A DNA stretch of 64,000 nt, from the NCBI GenBank assembly GCA_947652115.1, contig OX393564.1, positions 1,173,786 through 1,237,785 on the forward strand, in the 5' to 3' direction. Positions 53,318 through 64,000 of the stretch are shown here, in pieces. The DNA is from Blastomussa wellsi. Taxonomy: Eukaryota; Cnidaria; Anthozoa; Scleractinia; Plerogyridae. Numbering within the stretch: the stretch's first letter is position 1; the number at the start of each line of letters is the position of its first letter. The notes under the pieces are model-generated. The model searched no databases. It was not told where the DNA came from and worked only from the letters and a program-made list of their open reading frames with translations. The position numbers and the translations under genes are program-made.

Positions 53318-55467
53318 ATGTTCATTGGAAGTCTTGTGGCATCCAGATTTCTAAGTCTCATCGCTCACTTTGTTGTTACAGTCGTCATATTCTTATCAAA
53401 GGTAAGTTGCCAATTTTACAGTTAAAAACCCGATGGCTCTTTCCTGTAATCCTCTTAGCAGCTCATCTGAGCTAGAGATCTGACAGTTTGCTTTTGTAAT
53501 ACAAATAAACATGTGCTCGTAATTGCGCTGTGTGAAACTCAAACTTGTGACCTTGATGTAAAAGTCAAGCTCGTCTTACATGACATGTACATTTCTTTCA
53601 GGATGTGAATGTTAAAGCATGTCTGCCCCTTCAGTATACAGACAGTGAATTTTCAAGCAAGGATACCGAGTATGTAAACGCTGGAATGAAAGTTCATGGT
53701 GTAACTGGTTTGCCTCGCACCATTTAAGATTTTTAAGCTTTTTATGTTTATTTAAAACATTTGTTTTGTTTCAGTTTGATTGGCATGCCTGAAAACTAGC
53801 TTGCTGTAGATAACTGTATTGACCACGGTAGCAGCTCTCGTAAGGTCCAACATGAATGGCTTGCGACGCATTGAGAGGACAATAGAACAAACAACAGGAA
53901 CAATGCCCCTAACCCCTAAAACAAAAAGCAATTGCTGCCAGTAGAATTATAAGCTTAAGAGAGCTGCTACCCTACCGTAAACAACATTATTTTACATTTT
54001 ATTTTACATTATTTTGACACACTAACAACCTTGACCACCCAATGACAGTGAATACCTTACGGCAACAATACTTTGGTGTACTATAAAATTAATACCAAAT
54101 GGAATTATTCATGTGAAGTGTATGTACACTGAAACTTATTGTAATGAATGATATTAAATCAAATTAATGTATACATGGGCTATAAATGCAGTATTATTTT
54201 ATAATTATGACATTTTTATTTGTATATTTTAATTATTTGTTTTAATCCAGGTTAATTGTGGGCTTGTCGCTTACTCTGGTGTTTCTGGGCTTGGAATTTG
54301 GCGGATTCCTTGGTGGTTGTTCCATGTTCAATGGTACTGCAGGTATGCTTTGTATCCTTCACAATGAATGCCAGGGATCAAATTTATCTCCATTGAAGGC
54401 ATTTGGTATTTGTTATTTTTAAGGGGCAGCAGTGGGGGAGGGGGGGGGAGGTGTAAATCAGAAGGCATACTCAATAGAATTCTGATTTCTCAAAAAATTA
54501 TTTCTCAAGACCTGCAGACAACTTAACAATATTGAGTTCAAATGTCCTTGTATGACTGCACAAAATTCAGAAACTAAACAGTGTCTAGAAATGTCATTTG
54601 TTAGGCTAATTTTCAGGTTGGATGATTTATCTTTCAGCTGGGGTGGAGGAGGGGATGCAGGGGTAGAGAAAGAGTGTGTGGGGAGGGTGAGGGGATGTAG
54701 GGGTAGAGAAAGAGTGTGTGGGGTGGGGGAGGGGATGCAGGGGTGGAGAAAGAGTGTGTGGGGTAGGGTGGGGGAGTTACTTTTGGGGAAAGTCTGAATT
54801 TCAAATGTTGATTTTCAGTTCTTTTTAACTTTCATCCCATGTTTGTATATCACAGTGTATAGGAACCAGGGTTGTCCACAGCTTTTGAAGCAGCTAGCTA
54901 AACATTGGAAGTAACTGGATGGTGATTATAATTTTCATATATCTGCACCAGTATTGAAATAAAAAATCACATTAAAGTAGCTGGTGCAAACAACCCAAGT
55001 GCGTGTAGCTGGTTAATTCTGTCAGCTGCTGGCTGTTAGGTGCAACCCTGTTGGAAAATGTACATTTCAAGTACTAGTTAATAACTGTCATTAATTTTCA
55101 TTTTGGTGAGTGATTGAATTTTGCCAGTGCAGCATACGTTTCCTTAACTTTAGTAGCCATTGCAGCTCATTCAAGTGCTGCTATCTCTCTATCCATGTTC
55201 ATCCTTGAAGAATGGGATTGTGATAAGTTCTGGTACGTCTTTGGGTTTTGTAGGTGAGTAAACTTTGTCAGTTGTGGTCCTTGCAGGGCAGTTCAGTTGA
55301 AATGGCAAGGAAAATCCTGATACTTTTAAGATGTTGAATCCTCTTGAATTTGAGTTGTGTGGTGTTATTTCAAATAATTTATAGTTTCTTTTAATTTCAG
55401 TGCTTTGCCAGCTGTCATCGAAACTTGTGTTTTGATTGGTGTCCTGGTTTTTCGAGCTGACAGATAA
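53318..55467 (+). CDS. TMEM107: TMEM107, transmembrane protein 107 (136 aa)
   Basis: Exons 53318-53401, 53602-53669, 54251-54342, 55154-55253, 55401-55467, all GT/AG, 411 nt in frame. The protein starts MFIGSLVASRFLSLIAHFVV and has four hydrophobic segments. The matches to vertebrate TMEM107 from memory are specific: ASRFL.L.AHxVV, ACLPL.YT, GFLGGCSMFN, AHxSAxxSLxxFxxExWxC, FCSALPAVIE. Human TMEM107 is about 140 aa. The known role is in the MKS module of the ciliary transition zone, where it helps recruit partners and control which proteins enter the cilium. The start follows a short upstream ORF. A likely poly(A) signal, ATTAAA, lies at 55559. Confidence 0.93.
53828..53970. mobile_element. 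MITE, GTAGCAGCTCTC family, in TMEM107 intron
   Basis: Ends GTAGCAGCTCTCGTAAGG and AAGAGAGCTGCTAC. The interior GGACAATAGAACAAACAACAGGAACAATGCCCCTA-type stretch occurs inverted in the copy at 61650-61877. Confidence 0.65.
54651..54770. repeat. 40-bp minisatellite, three units, in TMEM107 intron
   Basis: GGGGATGCAGGGGTAGAGAA followed by AGAGTGTGTGGGG..., three G-rich units with a few differences. Confidence 0.85.
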
Positions 55468-57045
55468 CGTTGCTGCATAATGTAACGGTTCACTTTCGTG
55501 TATTGGCTGATCTTCAAAAGAGGAAGAAGCTAGGGAAAGAGACCTGCCTGTTAAGTAGATTAAATTTATAGACAATTAAGTCAAAATAATTTTATATGCA
55601 TGTTGTATAATTTTTATCTTGTATTGTGACATGTATATAAAGCGTTGTCATGGCTACCATTTGTGCTCACTGGTATTGACACTGGCAGCTCACACAGGGA
55701 ATTCAGGCACCTTCCCCGCACTCATCTATTGGTGATGAGTTTAATCTTGTGTTACATACATACCATACATGTACATACAGACTGGCAGACATACTGTACT
55801 TTATTCATCTTAAAAGGGCTTTTCAGAATAAAGCAGGGCTGTCACTAATTTTTCAAGTAGGCGGGGAAAGTAAGAAAGTAGCCGGTGGATTTTGTTGTTT
55901 GATGTATTTTTCACTTTCCAGCCGGGACTCAAACTCGTGGTTGCCGGGAGAATTCCCCGGTCCCTGGCCCTTAGTGACAGCCCTGATAAAGGCACAAAGA
56001 ACATATAGAAATAAACATACATGTTTTGTGTCATATAAATAAAATGTAATTAACAGTGTTTTTCTTAAGATTTAAAGCATGGTACGTTTTCTGTAGGCAC
56101 TTAAGGGACAGTGAACATAAGAGAACGTGACAGCCAAAAGAATAAATTATAAACTTAAGCTTGTTTTTAGTAGTCATTGAACCTTGTTTGTAAAGGCTGT
56201 GGTAAACAAGGACACATTAGGGAGTTTAAGAAAACAGCAGCGGCAATGGCGACGTTGCTAAACAAAAGGTTTAATGAGCAGAACAATGGCTTTGCGCGTG
56301 CATTATAGTTCTTGGTACATTTCTTTGCTGTCCTCTGCAAAACAGCAACATGAAATGACCAAACTCTGTGTTGTCTGTACAACGTGATCATGAACCAACC
56401 ATCAAGGCTAACTGTTTAAATTTCTGTTCCAGATTCAGTTTTAAAATAGTTTTGACAGTAACAAACAGACTAAATGACTGTATAGTATCGAGACATTCGT
56501 AAGTAAAATATTACTTCATTTTTTAATCGACGTTGTTCTGGGCGTTGCCGTTGTGGTTTCTTAAACTCCCTATTGTTTCAGACAAATTGTTGCTTCGTGA
56601 TGTGTGAGCAAATTGGGAAACATTTGTTGCAGACACAAAATATTACTGAAATAGCCAGAAGCATTTTTGGTGTCTTGGGCACAAATTTTGTCTGCCACAA
56701 TGCATCCTGGTTTGCCAATTATCTAGAAAAATGTAATAAAAATTGATATTTTAATAAAGGCTACTGTTTCCTGTGCAGATGGTACACAGACATCTGAAGA
56801 AATTTTGGGATAACAAGCAGTGACAGATGAGGTACTGAAAAACAGGGGAGGGGGGGGGGGCAAATTTATGATGAACCTTTATTTGTGTGGCAACTGTATC
56901 TAGCACTGACGTTCTAATTGGGGACACTTCAGTGAAATATAATGAACCTGTTATTGCTTCAAAAAATGTTGCAGCCCAGTCTCTTCTCTCTTTCTTTTAT
57001 TCACAAATGTACAGCACAAATGATCATAGAAAACAAATGGTATGT
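55468..57045. other. Intergenic between TMEM107 and ATP10-like genes
   Basis: The genes converge here. It contains both 3' ends: ATTAAA at 55559 for TMEM107 and a minus-strand AATAAA at 56996-57001 for the ATP10-like gene. The ORFs in between show no family features. Confidence 0.55.
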
Positions 57046-60000
57046 TCATAATCTGCTGTTTGATGTAGCCCTATTATTGAACTTCAGAGTTCTTTGTGTA
57101 TCTCTGAGAAGCAATTTAGAACAATCCACCATGTGTTTGATTTCCTCTTCTGTGGGGACAGCATGTGCTCTCCATCGGACCAATCCATTGCTGTCTACAA
57201 TGAATGCATGGCCAACAATTTCATTTTCCAGAAATTTTTCCTTTATTGGTTTCAAGTTTCCACTAAAAAAGAGATAGTTGTCCTGCAAAATAAAATATCT
57301 CATATTAAACAGTGTTAGAATCCTATTTCTATTAGACCAGCTCAACTGGACATGTAGAAAAATTATTTCAATAATAACTCAAAAATACAGTTGAACCCTT
57401 CTGGCAATATCTCAATAACTTGAACCTCCTGCTAACTTGAAACTTTTTTGGCTCTCCTCCAATTCACTTTCTTTCAATTTTACCCTCCATTACTTGAATC
57501 CCCCAATACTGTTGTCTTTTTATGATTTCCCTTAAAGGTCCAAGTTATTGTGATACTAACAACTGTAAGTTGTATGGTTGAAATCTGCTTACAAGCCTAG
57601 GGTGTATATTATAGCCCAGGGATTACTACTCTTGCTTCCATAATAGGTACCTGATTTATTTTCCTAGCTATGTAAGTGGAGAGGGGTACTGTGATCTAGT
57701 AGCTGGAATATTACATGTAACGTACGGTACATGTTCATTTAGTGTCTTTTGCAAGGAACATATTAATCACATTTGGCATGCTAAACACTTACATGTCTGT
57801 CTTTATCCGTCCGTTTTCTCAAATTTGTTTCGATGAGTCTGCTGAATGTTTTGAAAAAGAAGCCATCCACAACACTTACCTGCAACAACAATAATAATAA
57901 TAATAATCACTTTTTTAGTCTCAAAGTTTGCTAGCAGAGCACAGACACTACTAACTGAGGAGACTAAATCAAATGTTGGTTTTTGGGGAGAGGGGAAAAC
58001 CGGAGTACGCAGAGAAGACCCTCTCGGGGCAGATAGAGAACCAACAAACTCAACCCACTTATGATGCCAAGTCCGGGAAATAGAATCCGGCCACATTGGT
58101 GGAAGCTAAGGCGAGCATTCTCACCACAACGACAACCCTGTTCCACTGGAAAAATCATTATTGACTACAACAGTCATCAACAACAGATTCGTGGACAGGA
58201 ACAAAGTGGAATTGTAGGAATTAAATATACAAATTTAAAATGTATTTAAAATAAATTAGTATTAATACATGATTATGCTCTGACAGTATATCCATGCAGA
58301 CTCATCTATTAGAATAAACATAATTTATAATTTACCCATAATTATTTTTTATTTAAAAATGTGACAAGCTGTACTTGTTCAGCAAGTCACATTATACACT
58401 GTCTCAATCTGTTGTGTCACTAATTATTTCTCCTTGTCAGATATAAAAATATACACTTGCCTCATAGTGTTGTGCAAGAGGTTCTTTATGAAAGTGTTCA
58501 ATGAACGGGAGTCTATATTTGTCACACATTGCCTGCAAAATACATAAGAATAATATTACCTGATATGTTGATATTATCTGCCATTATTTTCAATCTATGA
58601 AGACTCAAAACCAATAATTCAATGTTTGGTTGGTCACGGTTTTGTATCATATTTTCATGAATTGTTTAGATGCAACTCATGGTAAGGGGGTTGGGATCTT
58701 TGCAGTCAACCATACCTCTCCAAAGGCTTTTATCCATAGCAACACAAGTGTAACATGGCCAACAAATGCTTGTTGTAAATCAACTTCTTTTTTTGACAAA
58801 GTTCTTGCTGTGATCTTGGGAAAAGGTGATGAATCCTGGAATTTGATTAGCAAAATAATTTTATTCAGAGAAAATAAAATAAAGGCCTTTACTTTGGTGT
58901 GCCACTGCATAAAACTCCTAAAGTAAAAGATATCCAGTCCTCTAAAAACCAAAAACTGTAAGTTCCCAATAATAAGCATTATCTGGGAGGTGCAATGGCC
59001 TTATGGTTAGTGCGCTAGACTCTGGATCAGATGGTTAGGGCTTGAGCCCTGGACAGGGCACTGCATTGTGTTCTTGGGCAAGACACTTTATTCTCGCAGA
59101 GCCTCTATTCACCCAGGTGTAAAAATGGGTACCAGCAAATGCTGAGGGAAACCCTGCAATGGACTTGCTTCCAATCTAGGGGGAGAAGAAATACTTCTAG
59201 TCGCTTCATGCTAAGGAAACCGGGATAAGCTCCAGTCTGATGGGCCACTAGGCTCGTGTACAAAAATGGCTAGAGCAAGAAAACAAATTCTTGTGATTTA
59301 TGACAACAAACCTTAACTTCAGTTGGTTTATCAAGTGCAAAGAATCTTTTACCACCAGTCCGACGAAATTCTGATTGGAAAAAAAATTGTAACCATGCAC
59401 ATTTAGTCAGAATTTACATTGATTGGCCATGGGCCATGTTTGACAATTAATACTCAGCATTAAATAGTTTATGTACCAGTAATAGCAGAAACTCCGAACC
59501 CTAAGGTTCCATGTTTATCACCCGAAGCGAACCTGATAACAATGCTAAGAAAATATTGAAAATATTAAATAAACTAAAGGCAGTCCTGTACCAAGCTGAA
59601 GCATATGTAAATTGCAATAGCACTTCATTCTCCCCCTCCCCACCCTGGCCCTTTCTGCAAGAATTGTACCATGATAATAACTAGGAAGACAAATGTGCAC
59701 TGCTGATAGAACAAAAATAATATCAAATTTATGATGAAGCTTAAGAGCTGGAGGTGTTATTAGTTGTGAATTGGCATGAGACTACAAACCAAAAGCAATT
59801 AAATCTATATGGTACATAATATATGTACCAAAGGTTTTCAAAATGTTTTTAAGTACATTGGTACGAGTCAGCAACTGGAAGAGTGGGTGGTTGTGAGAGC
59901 CAAGCTTATAAGCTGCTACTTGATTTCTTACTGGCGAAATATAATCATTTCAGTTACAGTTGCCAGCTTGGTTTGAAACACCTAATATATCAATCAAAAC

Positions 60001-61248
60001 ATGCACACAGTAGCTTGGTTATTGTAATGTAGATTTTCTGATAGCAAAAATTAATCCTGTTCATGACTAGTGTGGAGCATGAGGCATGAGATAAGTTACT
60101 TTTACTGTTTACAGGGTTCGCACCCCTTTTCACAGGCAAATTTCCAGGACTCATATTGAATTTTCCAGGACTCCAAAATTCACATTAAACCCTTTTTCTT
60201 CCAAGATCCCAATATAAATTGCTCCCAACTGTAAATCTCACATTTCTTATGAAGTTCATTCAGAAAAATTCATTTCTTGATTTCAACAGATTTCCAGGAC
60301 TTTCCAGGACCTGTAATCTTTTTCCAGGACTGGCAGAATATGCCATAATAAAATTCCAGGACTTTCCAGGTTTTCCAGGACCCTGTAAGGTGCATTTATA
60401 AAACATTTTTCTTACCATGGAGATCAGCAAAGTAGCCTTTTCTAATATCTTTGATTCTGAATGAGAAAGAAATAGTTAATTCCAGCATACAGATCAAAAT
60501 TATAAAAGAACCTATCACTATCTCCTTTAATATTTCCCCTCACACACACTGAACCTACCACAGGGATTGTGCCATTCCATTTTATTTCTGCACACCCCCT
60601 TTAAGGGGAAGGGAAATCTTATGGGGAGGGAGGGTGTCTTCAAGAGCTATTTCTGAGAGGGGAAGTCAACGAAGACCTTCAATAGTGGGGGGGAGGTGAG
60701 TGGATGTTGAATGGAATGGCCCACTGTAAAAGAATGAAGCAATTATCATTACTTACCAAGGCACTTACCAAAGGGTAAAGAAATCTTACAGGTTAGTTAA
60801 AGCCCGCCAGTCTTCATTTTTCTTCACAAACAATCCCTACCAGGAGGGTGACCTTGTGACCAGCACCCCACACCAACCCACCCCACACCACATCGAAAAA
60901 CATTCAGTTCCACACTGATACAGCCAAACAAAATTATACAAACAAATTCTGCCACATCTACACCCGGGAAGTCATGAAATTCAAATTATTTCTTGCTCTT
61001 AATTTAGAGTTGTACGTGTACACTGCTGGTGCACGAGAACCCGGCCAAGTTTAATATCATGAACTTGGCTCGACACTCAATATTTTGAAATATTTGCACG
61101 CTTACATTTCTTTTCTGGCCTCTTTTTTCTTCCTTTTCTTTTCTATTTTGGCATCTTGAGCTGTGGCTGCCTTTGTAATAAGACGTATTTGCATCGGTCT
61201 TAAAAGAAAACACGAGTTTTGAAATAATCTGCACGACAAAGCCGCCAT
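57046..61248 (-). CDS. ATP10-family mitochondrial ATP synthase assembly factor (223 aa)
   Basis: Six exons (minus strand): 61248-61106, 60456-60416, 59370-59312, 58835-58716, 58532-58461, 57282-57046; 672 nt, in frame. The N-terminus MAALSCRLFQNSCFLLRPMQ is Arg-rich and lacks acids, as in a mitochondrial presequence; a lysine-rich stretch follows. Conserved stretches: IKDIRKGYFADL, VGHVTLVLLWIKAFGE, KYRLPFIEHF, IVGHAFIVDSNGLVRWRA, PTEEEIKHM. These fit ATP10, an inner-membrane factor that in yeast helps Fo subunit a (Atp6) assemble. The intron after 58461 starts GCAAGT, a GC/AG intron; all others are GT/AG. The start ATG lies within AAAATGGCGGC, a YY1-like site often seen at mitochondrial gene starts. 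A poly(A) signal is at 57001-56996. Confidence 0.88.
58461..58532 (-). CDS. ATP10-like exon 5, ends at a GC donor
   Basis: 72 nt, phase 0 at both ends, encoding AMCDKYRLPFIEHFHKEPL and then AQHYE. The donor reads GAG/GCAAGTGTA; the strong CAAGT context is usual for functional GC/AG introns. No GT nearby keeps the frame. Confidence 0.75.
58990..59261 (+). repeat. tRNA-derived SINE, best complete copy
   Basis: Head TGCAATGGCCTTATGGTTAG, TGCGCTAGACTCTGGATCAG, B-box-like GGCTTGAGCCC. Body with CAAGACACTTTATTCTCGCA and ACCCAGGTGTAAAAATGGGT. Tail with GGATAAGCTCCAGTCTGATG and GGCCACTAGGCTCG. In an intron of the ATP10-like gene. Confidence 0.75.
60125..60390. repeat. TTTCCAGGACT clustered repeats in ATP10-like intron
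   Basis: The motif TTTCCAGGACT or a close variant occurs about nine times. The block opens AGGGTTCGCACCC and closes ...CCAGGACCCTGTAAG. Confidence 0.6.
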
Positions 61249-61649
61249 TTTCACTAGCAGCAGTCATTACAGCGGCTTCCAATCCTAAAGAATGTTTGTT
61301 GTGTAAAAGACAATCAATTGTCGGAAATAGAAGAGGGTTTGTGATTGGTCCGATTACGCGAGTGAACAACAGTGATATTTTTCATCGCAAACGACTGCCG
61401 CGACAACTTTTGTCCGAGAACAACAACAGCTTTACACCGCGAAACTTTCCCGTCTTTTATCTGAGGCAAAAAACCGATGCGCCCGCAATCGCCATCAATG
61501 TGGCCTGGTTGAAGCGGCAACACCATTGCATTGGTGATAAAAATGGTTTACATGGGGTGCTGGACTGAGTAGTTCCGCACCTTATATAAACCTATGTTTT
61601 TCATTCCTTCTCCTTGACAATAGCAGGGATAGAGTCTTTGTTCGGTAGT

Positions 61650-61877
61650 GTAGCAGCTCTCGGAAACCTGTAATTTCACTGGTCCTCTAAGTGCAGCAGT
61701 TGCTATTGTTTTAGCGGCTACAGCTAGGGGCATTGTTCCTGTTGTTTGTTCTATTGTTCTACTGGTCCTCTAGTGTAGCAGTTGCTGTTGTTTTAGGGGC
61801 TAGGGGCATTCTTCCTGTTGTTTATTTTATTGTTTTCATGAAGGGTATCGAGCATGAGACCTTACGAGAGCTGCTAC
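61650..61877. mobile_element. MITE, GTAGCAGCTCTC family, with internal duplication
   Basis: Ends GTAGCAGCTCTCGG and GACCTTACGAGAGCTGCTAC. The internal stretch GTTGTTTTAG...GGGGCATT(G/C)TTCCTGTTGTTT appears twice. Same family as 53828-53970. Confidence 0.65.
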
Positions 61878-62245
61878 ATCGCCCGCTTTGTTTAAGACCC
61901 GCTGGACTACCCGGGTCGGGTTCTCAAGAACAATCTTGAGAAAAGTTTCAGCTTTTGATAACTGCCAGGAAATGGAGTGCGAGACCAATGCACCATTCAC
62001 ACCAAAGCTAAAACATGGTTTAAAATAGCTTTATGAAGTCACACCCCCATATGAAAGACACAGGAGATGATGGTCGTCTCGCTTTATAGGTTCATTGAGC
62101 AAGAGGACGGTACGCTAGTAGTGAGGACGGGATCTGAGCGGGCGCATAATAGTCCGGACAAGATTCTGTTTCGACTTCTCATTAACTATTTGATACGTTC
62201 GCCGTCCTCAACTGACGGTTCCGTCCTCTTGCTAAATCAACCTAA

Positions 62246-62452
62246 TGGCAAACGAGGACACATCGTTGCCGACACAAATATGTTTCCATGTTTGCCCGCG
62301 CGCGCAACATTGTTGCGGACACAAATTTTGTGTCCGAGACACAAAAAGTGTTTTTGATTTTATTGAGAAACATTTTGTGTCTGCAATAAAATGTTTCCGC
62401 GTTTGCGCGCGCAACAAATCGTCATGAGCAACAATGTGTCCTCGTTTGGCAC
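62246..62452. mobile_element. Foldback element, GAGGACACA family
   Basis: GGCAAACGAGGACACAT...TTGCCCGCGCGCGCAAC and its inverse TTGCGCGCGCAAC...ATGTGTCCTCGTTTGGC. Confidence 0.7.
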
Positions 62453-63223
62453 CGCCTTAATTCAGATATTTGTTCTCACTTATAGTGTCCCGTGAAAACG
62501 CAAATATTTTAGGGTCGCACGTGAAGAAATAATGAAAAATAACTTTTATTTCAGCATTTTGGTATCTTTTAGGGGTCAAAAAAGGTTAAGCTAGTCGCAA
62601 AATAGTTACCTTTTAATTCAAAATTTTCGACGATTTTTTTATTGCCAAAGTGGTCAAACAACAGCCAATGAAGAAGAACACTTAATAAAAAAGAAACTAA
62701 AGCCTCTATCAACTTTTCATTATGGATTAGTGCTATCATTCAAGAGAGTGAGGTCAGCAAGAGGGAATAAACAATAAAAGTTTCTTTATTTCGGTCTCAA
62801 ATCCTTTTACAAACTCCAGATCAAAAAGTTAAAAAAGTCAAAACTTCGAGTCGCAGTCCAGCTGAAAGAACAAAAGAAAAAACAAACTGTCAAATCAGAC
62901 AGGCGCAAATACACGCAAGTTTAGCCTACGAACGTATTTTATCCCAGCCCCAATTATCCCCGCAAGCCAGGGGATACAGGATGTATGGGGTCAATTTCAC
63001 GCGGAACTAATAAAATGACTAAACGTTTGCTCCAACTTGAGTGCCAATTTGCCCAGATAAAATTGAACGCAAGTCATCACAAGTGAACGCAAGTCTATCT
63101 TTATTCAAACCCAACCTGTAACCAGCGTTGTTATAAATCACTAGTGAAGTGAATACATATCGGTTGGGACTAAAATTAATAAAATCTGCAGCCTGAACTG
63201 GCTGCGAGTAGCCCCTCCTTTCC

Positions 63224-63380
63224 TTAGTCCGTCTAGTATGAAGTGACTAAATATGGACATTGGCCGGGACGAAATTCGGAGGCGGGAAGACAAGACGCGC
63301 AGCGTGGGACATATGCGCTCATATTCCCGTTCCCAAATTTCGCCCGACCATATTTAGTCATTTCATGCTAGACGGACTAA
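63224..63380. mobile_element. 157-bp palindromic MITE
   Basis: TTAGTCCGTCTAGTATGAAG...ACTAAATATGG is mirrored by CCATATTTAGTCATTTCATGCTAGACGGACTAA. Confidence 0.8.
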
Positions 63381-63589
63381 GCTGTCAAAGCCCAAACCGT
63401 TCACATTAAAAAGAGAGTGTATTGTGCATTAGAAACTATTTCTTAGTCATTATTTAATACAGAATTATTTAAGTTTTCTTGTTTGACTATTAACGGAGCA
63501 GGAGGAAGAATCGTGACCGAGGTCGTGAGTAAGGAACGAACGCATTAATAAGAGCTAATTGAGTAATGCTGAGGTTACCTTTTTACCGA

Positions 63590-63755
63590 GTTAGGATTTC
63601 GAGTTGGATTACGAGTTGGATTTCGGGTTTGATTCTAGGCAGAATTTCCAGTAGGTCTTCGATTTAAGATTTGGAGCTACGATTTCTAGTTGGATTTCAA
63701 GTGGGATTCAAATCGGATTTCAGTTAGGATTTCGAGTTGGATGTCGAGTTGGCGG
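63590..63755. repeat. Degenerate GAGTTGGATTTC 12-bp repeat
   Basis: About a dozen imperfect units (GAGTTGGATTAC, GAGTTGGATTTC, CAGTTAGGATTTC). Confidence 0.7.
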
Positions 63756-64000
63756 GAGTTATTTGCCGAACGACGAACGCCGAACGCACTTTTTGCTTGT
63801 GGTTAGTTTCAATCGTGTTTGCTTGCAGTTAGTTTCATTCAAGCTTGCTTGCGGTTAGCTTTTAACTGTTGGAAAGAGCCTAATACAATATAATACAATA
63901 AAATGCTGTCAAAATACAACTCGAAATCCTACCTCAGAGGTTAGTCTGTTTCATTAATGTTATTAATGTTCAGATACTTACATTAATAGCAGCCCGTCCC

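Larger units (their letters stand above)
61249..64000. other. Intergenic right end, repeats only
   Basis: Upstream of the ATP10-like gene. Holds foldback elements (61650-61877, 62246-62452, 63224-63380) and a degenerate 12-bp repeat. I see no gene. Confidence 0.55.

Noticed and set aside
55189..55575. 128-codon minus-strand frame
   Set aside because: Antisense over the last two TMEM107 exons; no recognisable features.
57387..57480. TACAGTTGAACCC as a further mariner-like end
   Set aside because: Only one end visible and no matching inverted partner nearby; left unannotated.

Overview
The window is nuclear DNA of an early-branching animal, most likely an anthozoan cnidarian such as a stony coral. 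Genes are split into short exons with GT/AG introns (one GC/AG), introns are full of MITEs, a tRNA-derived SINE family and microsatellites, and one intron holds a BEL/Pao retrotransposon. The species call is inference from this style, not from a marker gene.

Left 53 kb: four paralogous genes (called A-D here) for secreted, cysteine-rich, multi-EGF-like proteins. A (584-6362, +, 5' end outside the window) converges on B (20474-7767, -). C (35868-21589, -) and D (52627-37214, -) follow B in the same direction. I rebuilt every exon by hand. Each joins in frame: B gives 694 aa from 17 exons, C 482 aa from 12, D 697 aa from 17, and A the last 334 aa from 8. Nearly every exon is one six-cysteine module bounded by phase-1 introns. 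Full-length copies read: signal peptide, then three module types in fixed order (alpha, beta, gamma) three times, alpha-beta, an EGF, two calcium-type EGFs, a short cysteine module and a terminal exon. C lacks the first five modules.

The most interesting point is the terminal exon. It is homologous in all four genes but read in one frame in A/D (cysteine-rich tail ending Cys-Cys-Cys) and in another in B/C (hydrophobic, GPI-signal-like tail). The switch is set by where the preceding exon ends. One ancestral family therefore seems to have produced soluble or otherwise tethered forms (A/D) and membrane-anchored forms (B/C) by overprinting one exon.

Mobile DNA: a BEL/Pao element (23539-30133) with a 5-bp target duplication sits in an intron of C. 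Its integrase is broken by a deletion and its two LTRs differ in length. Two Penelope-like fragments carry a hammerhead-ribozyme-like motif, and one of them is split by a truncated LINE. At least eight SINE copies and many foldback MITEs fill introns and intergenic DNA.

Right 11 kb: TMEM107 (53318-55467, +; ciliary transition zone, 136 aa, 5 exons) lies head to head with D and tail to tail with an ATP10-family mitochondrial ATP synthase assembly factor (61248-57046, -; 223 aa, 6 exons). The last 2.7 kb holds only foldback and simple repeats.
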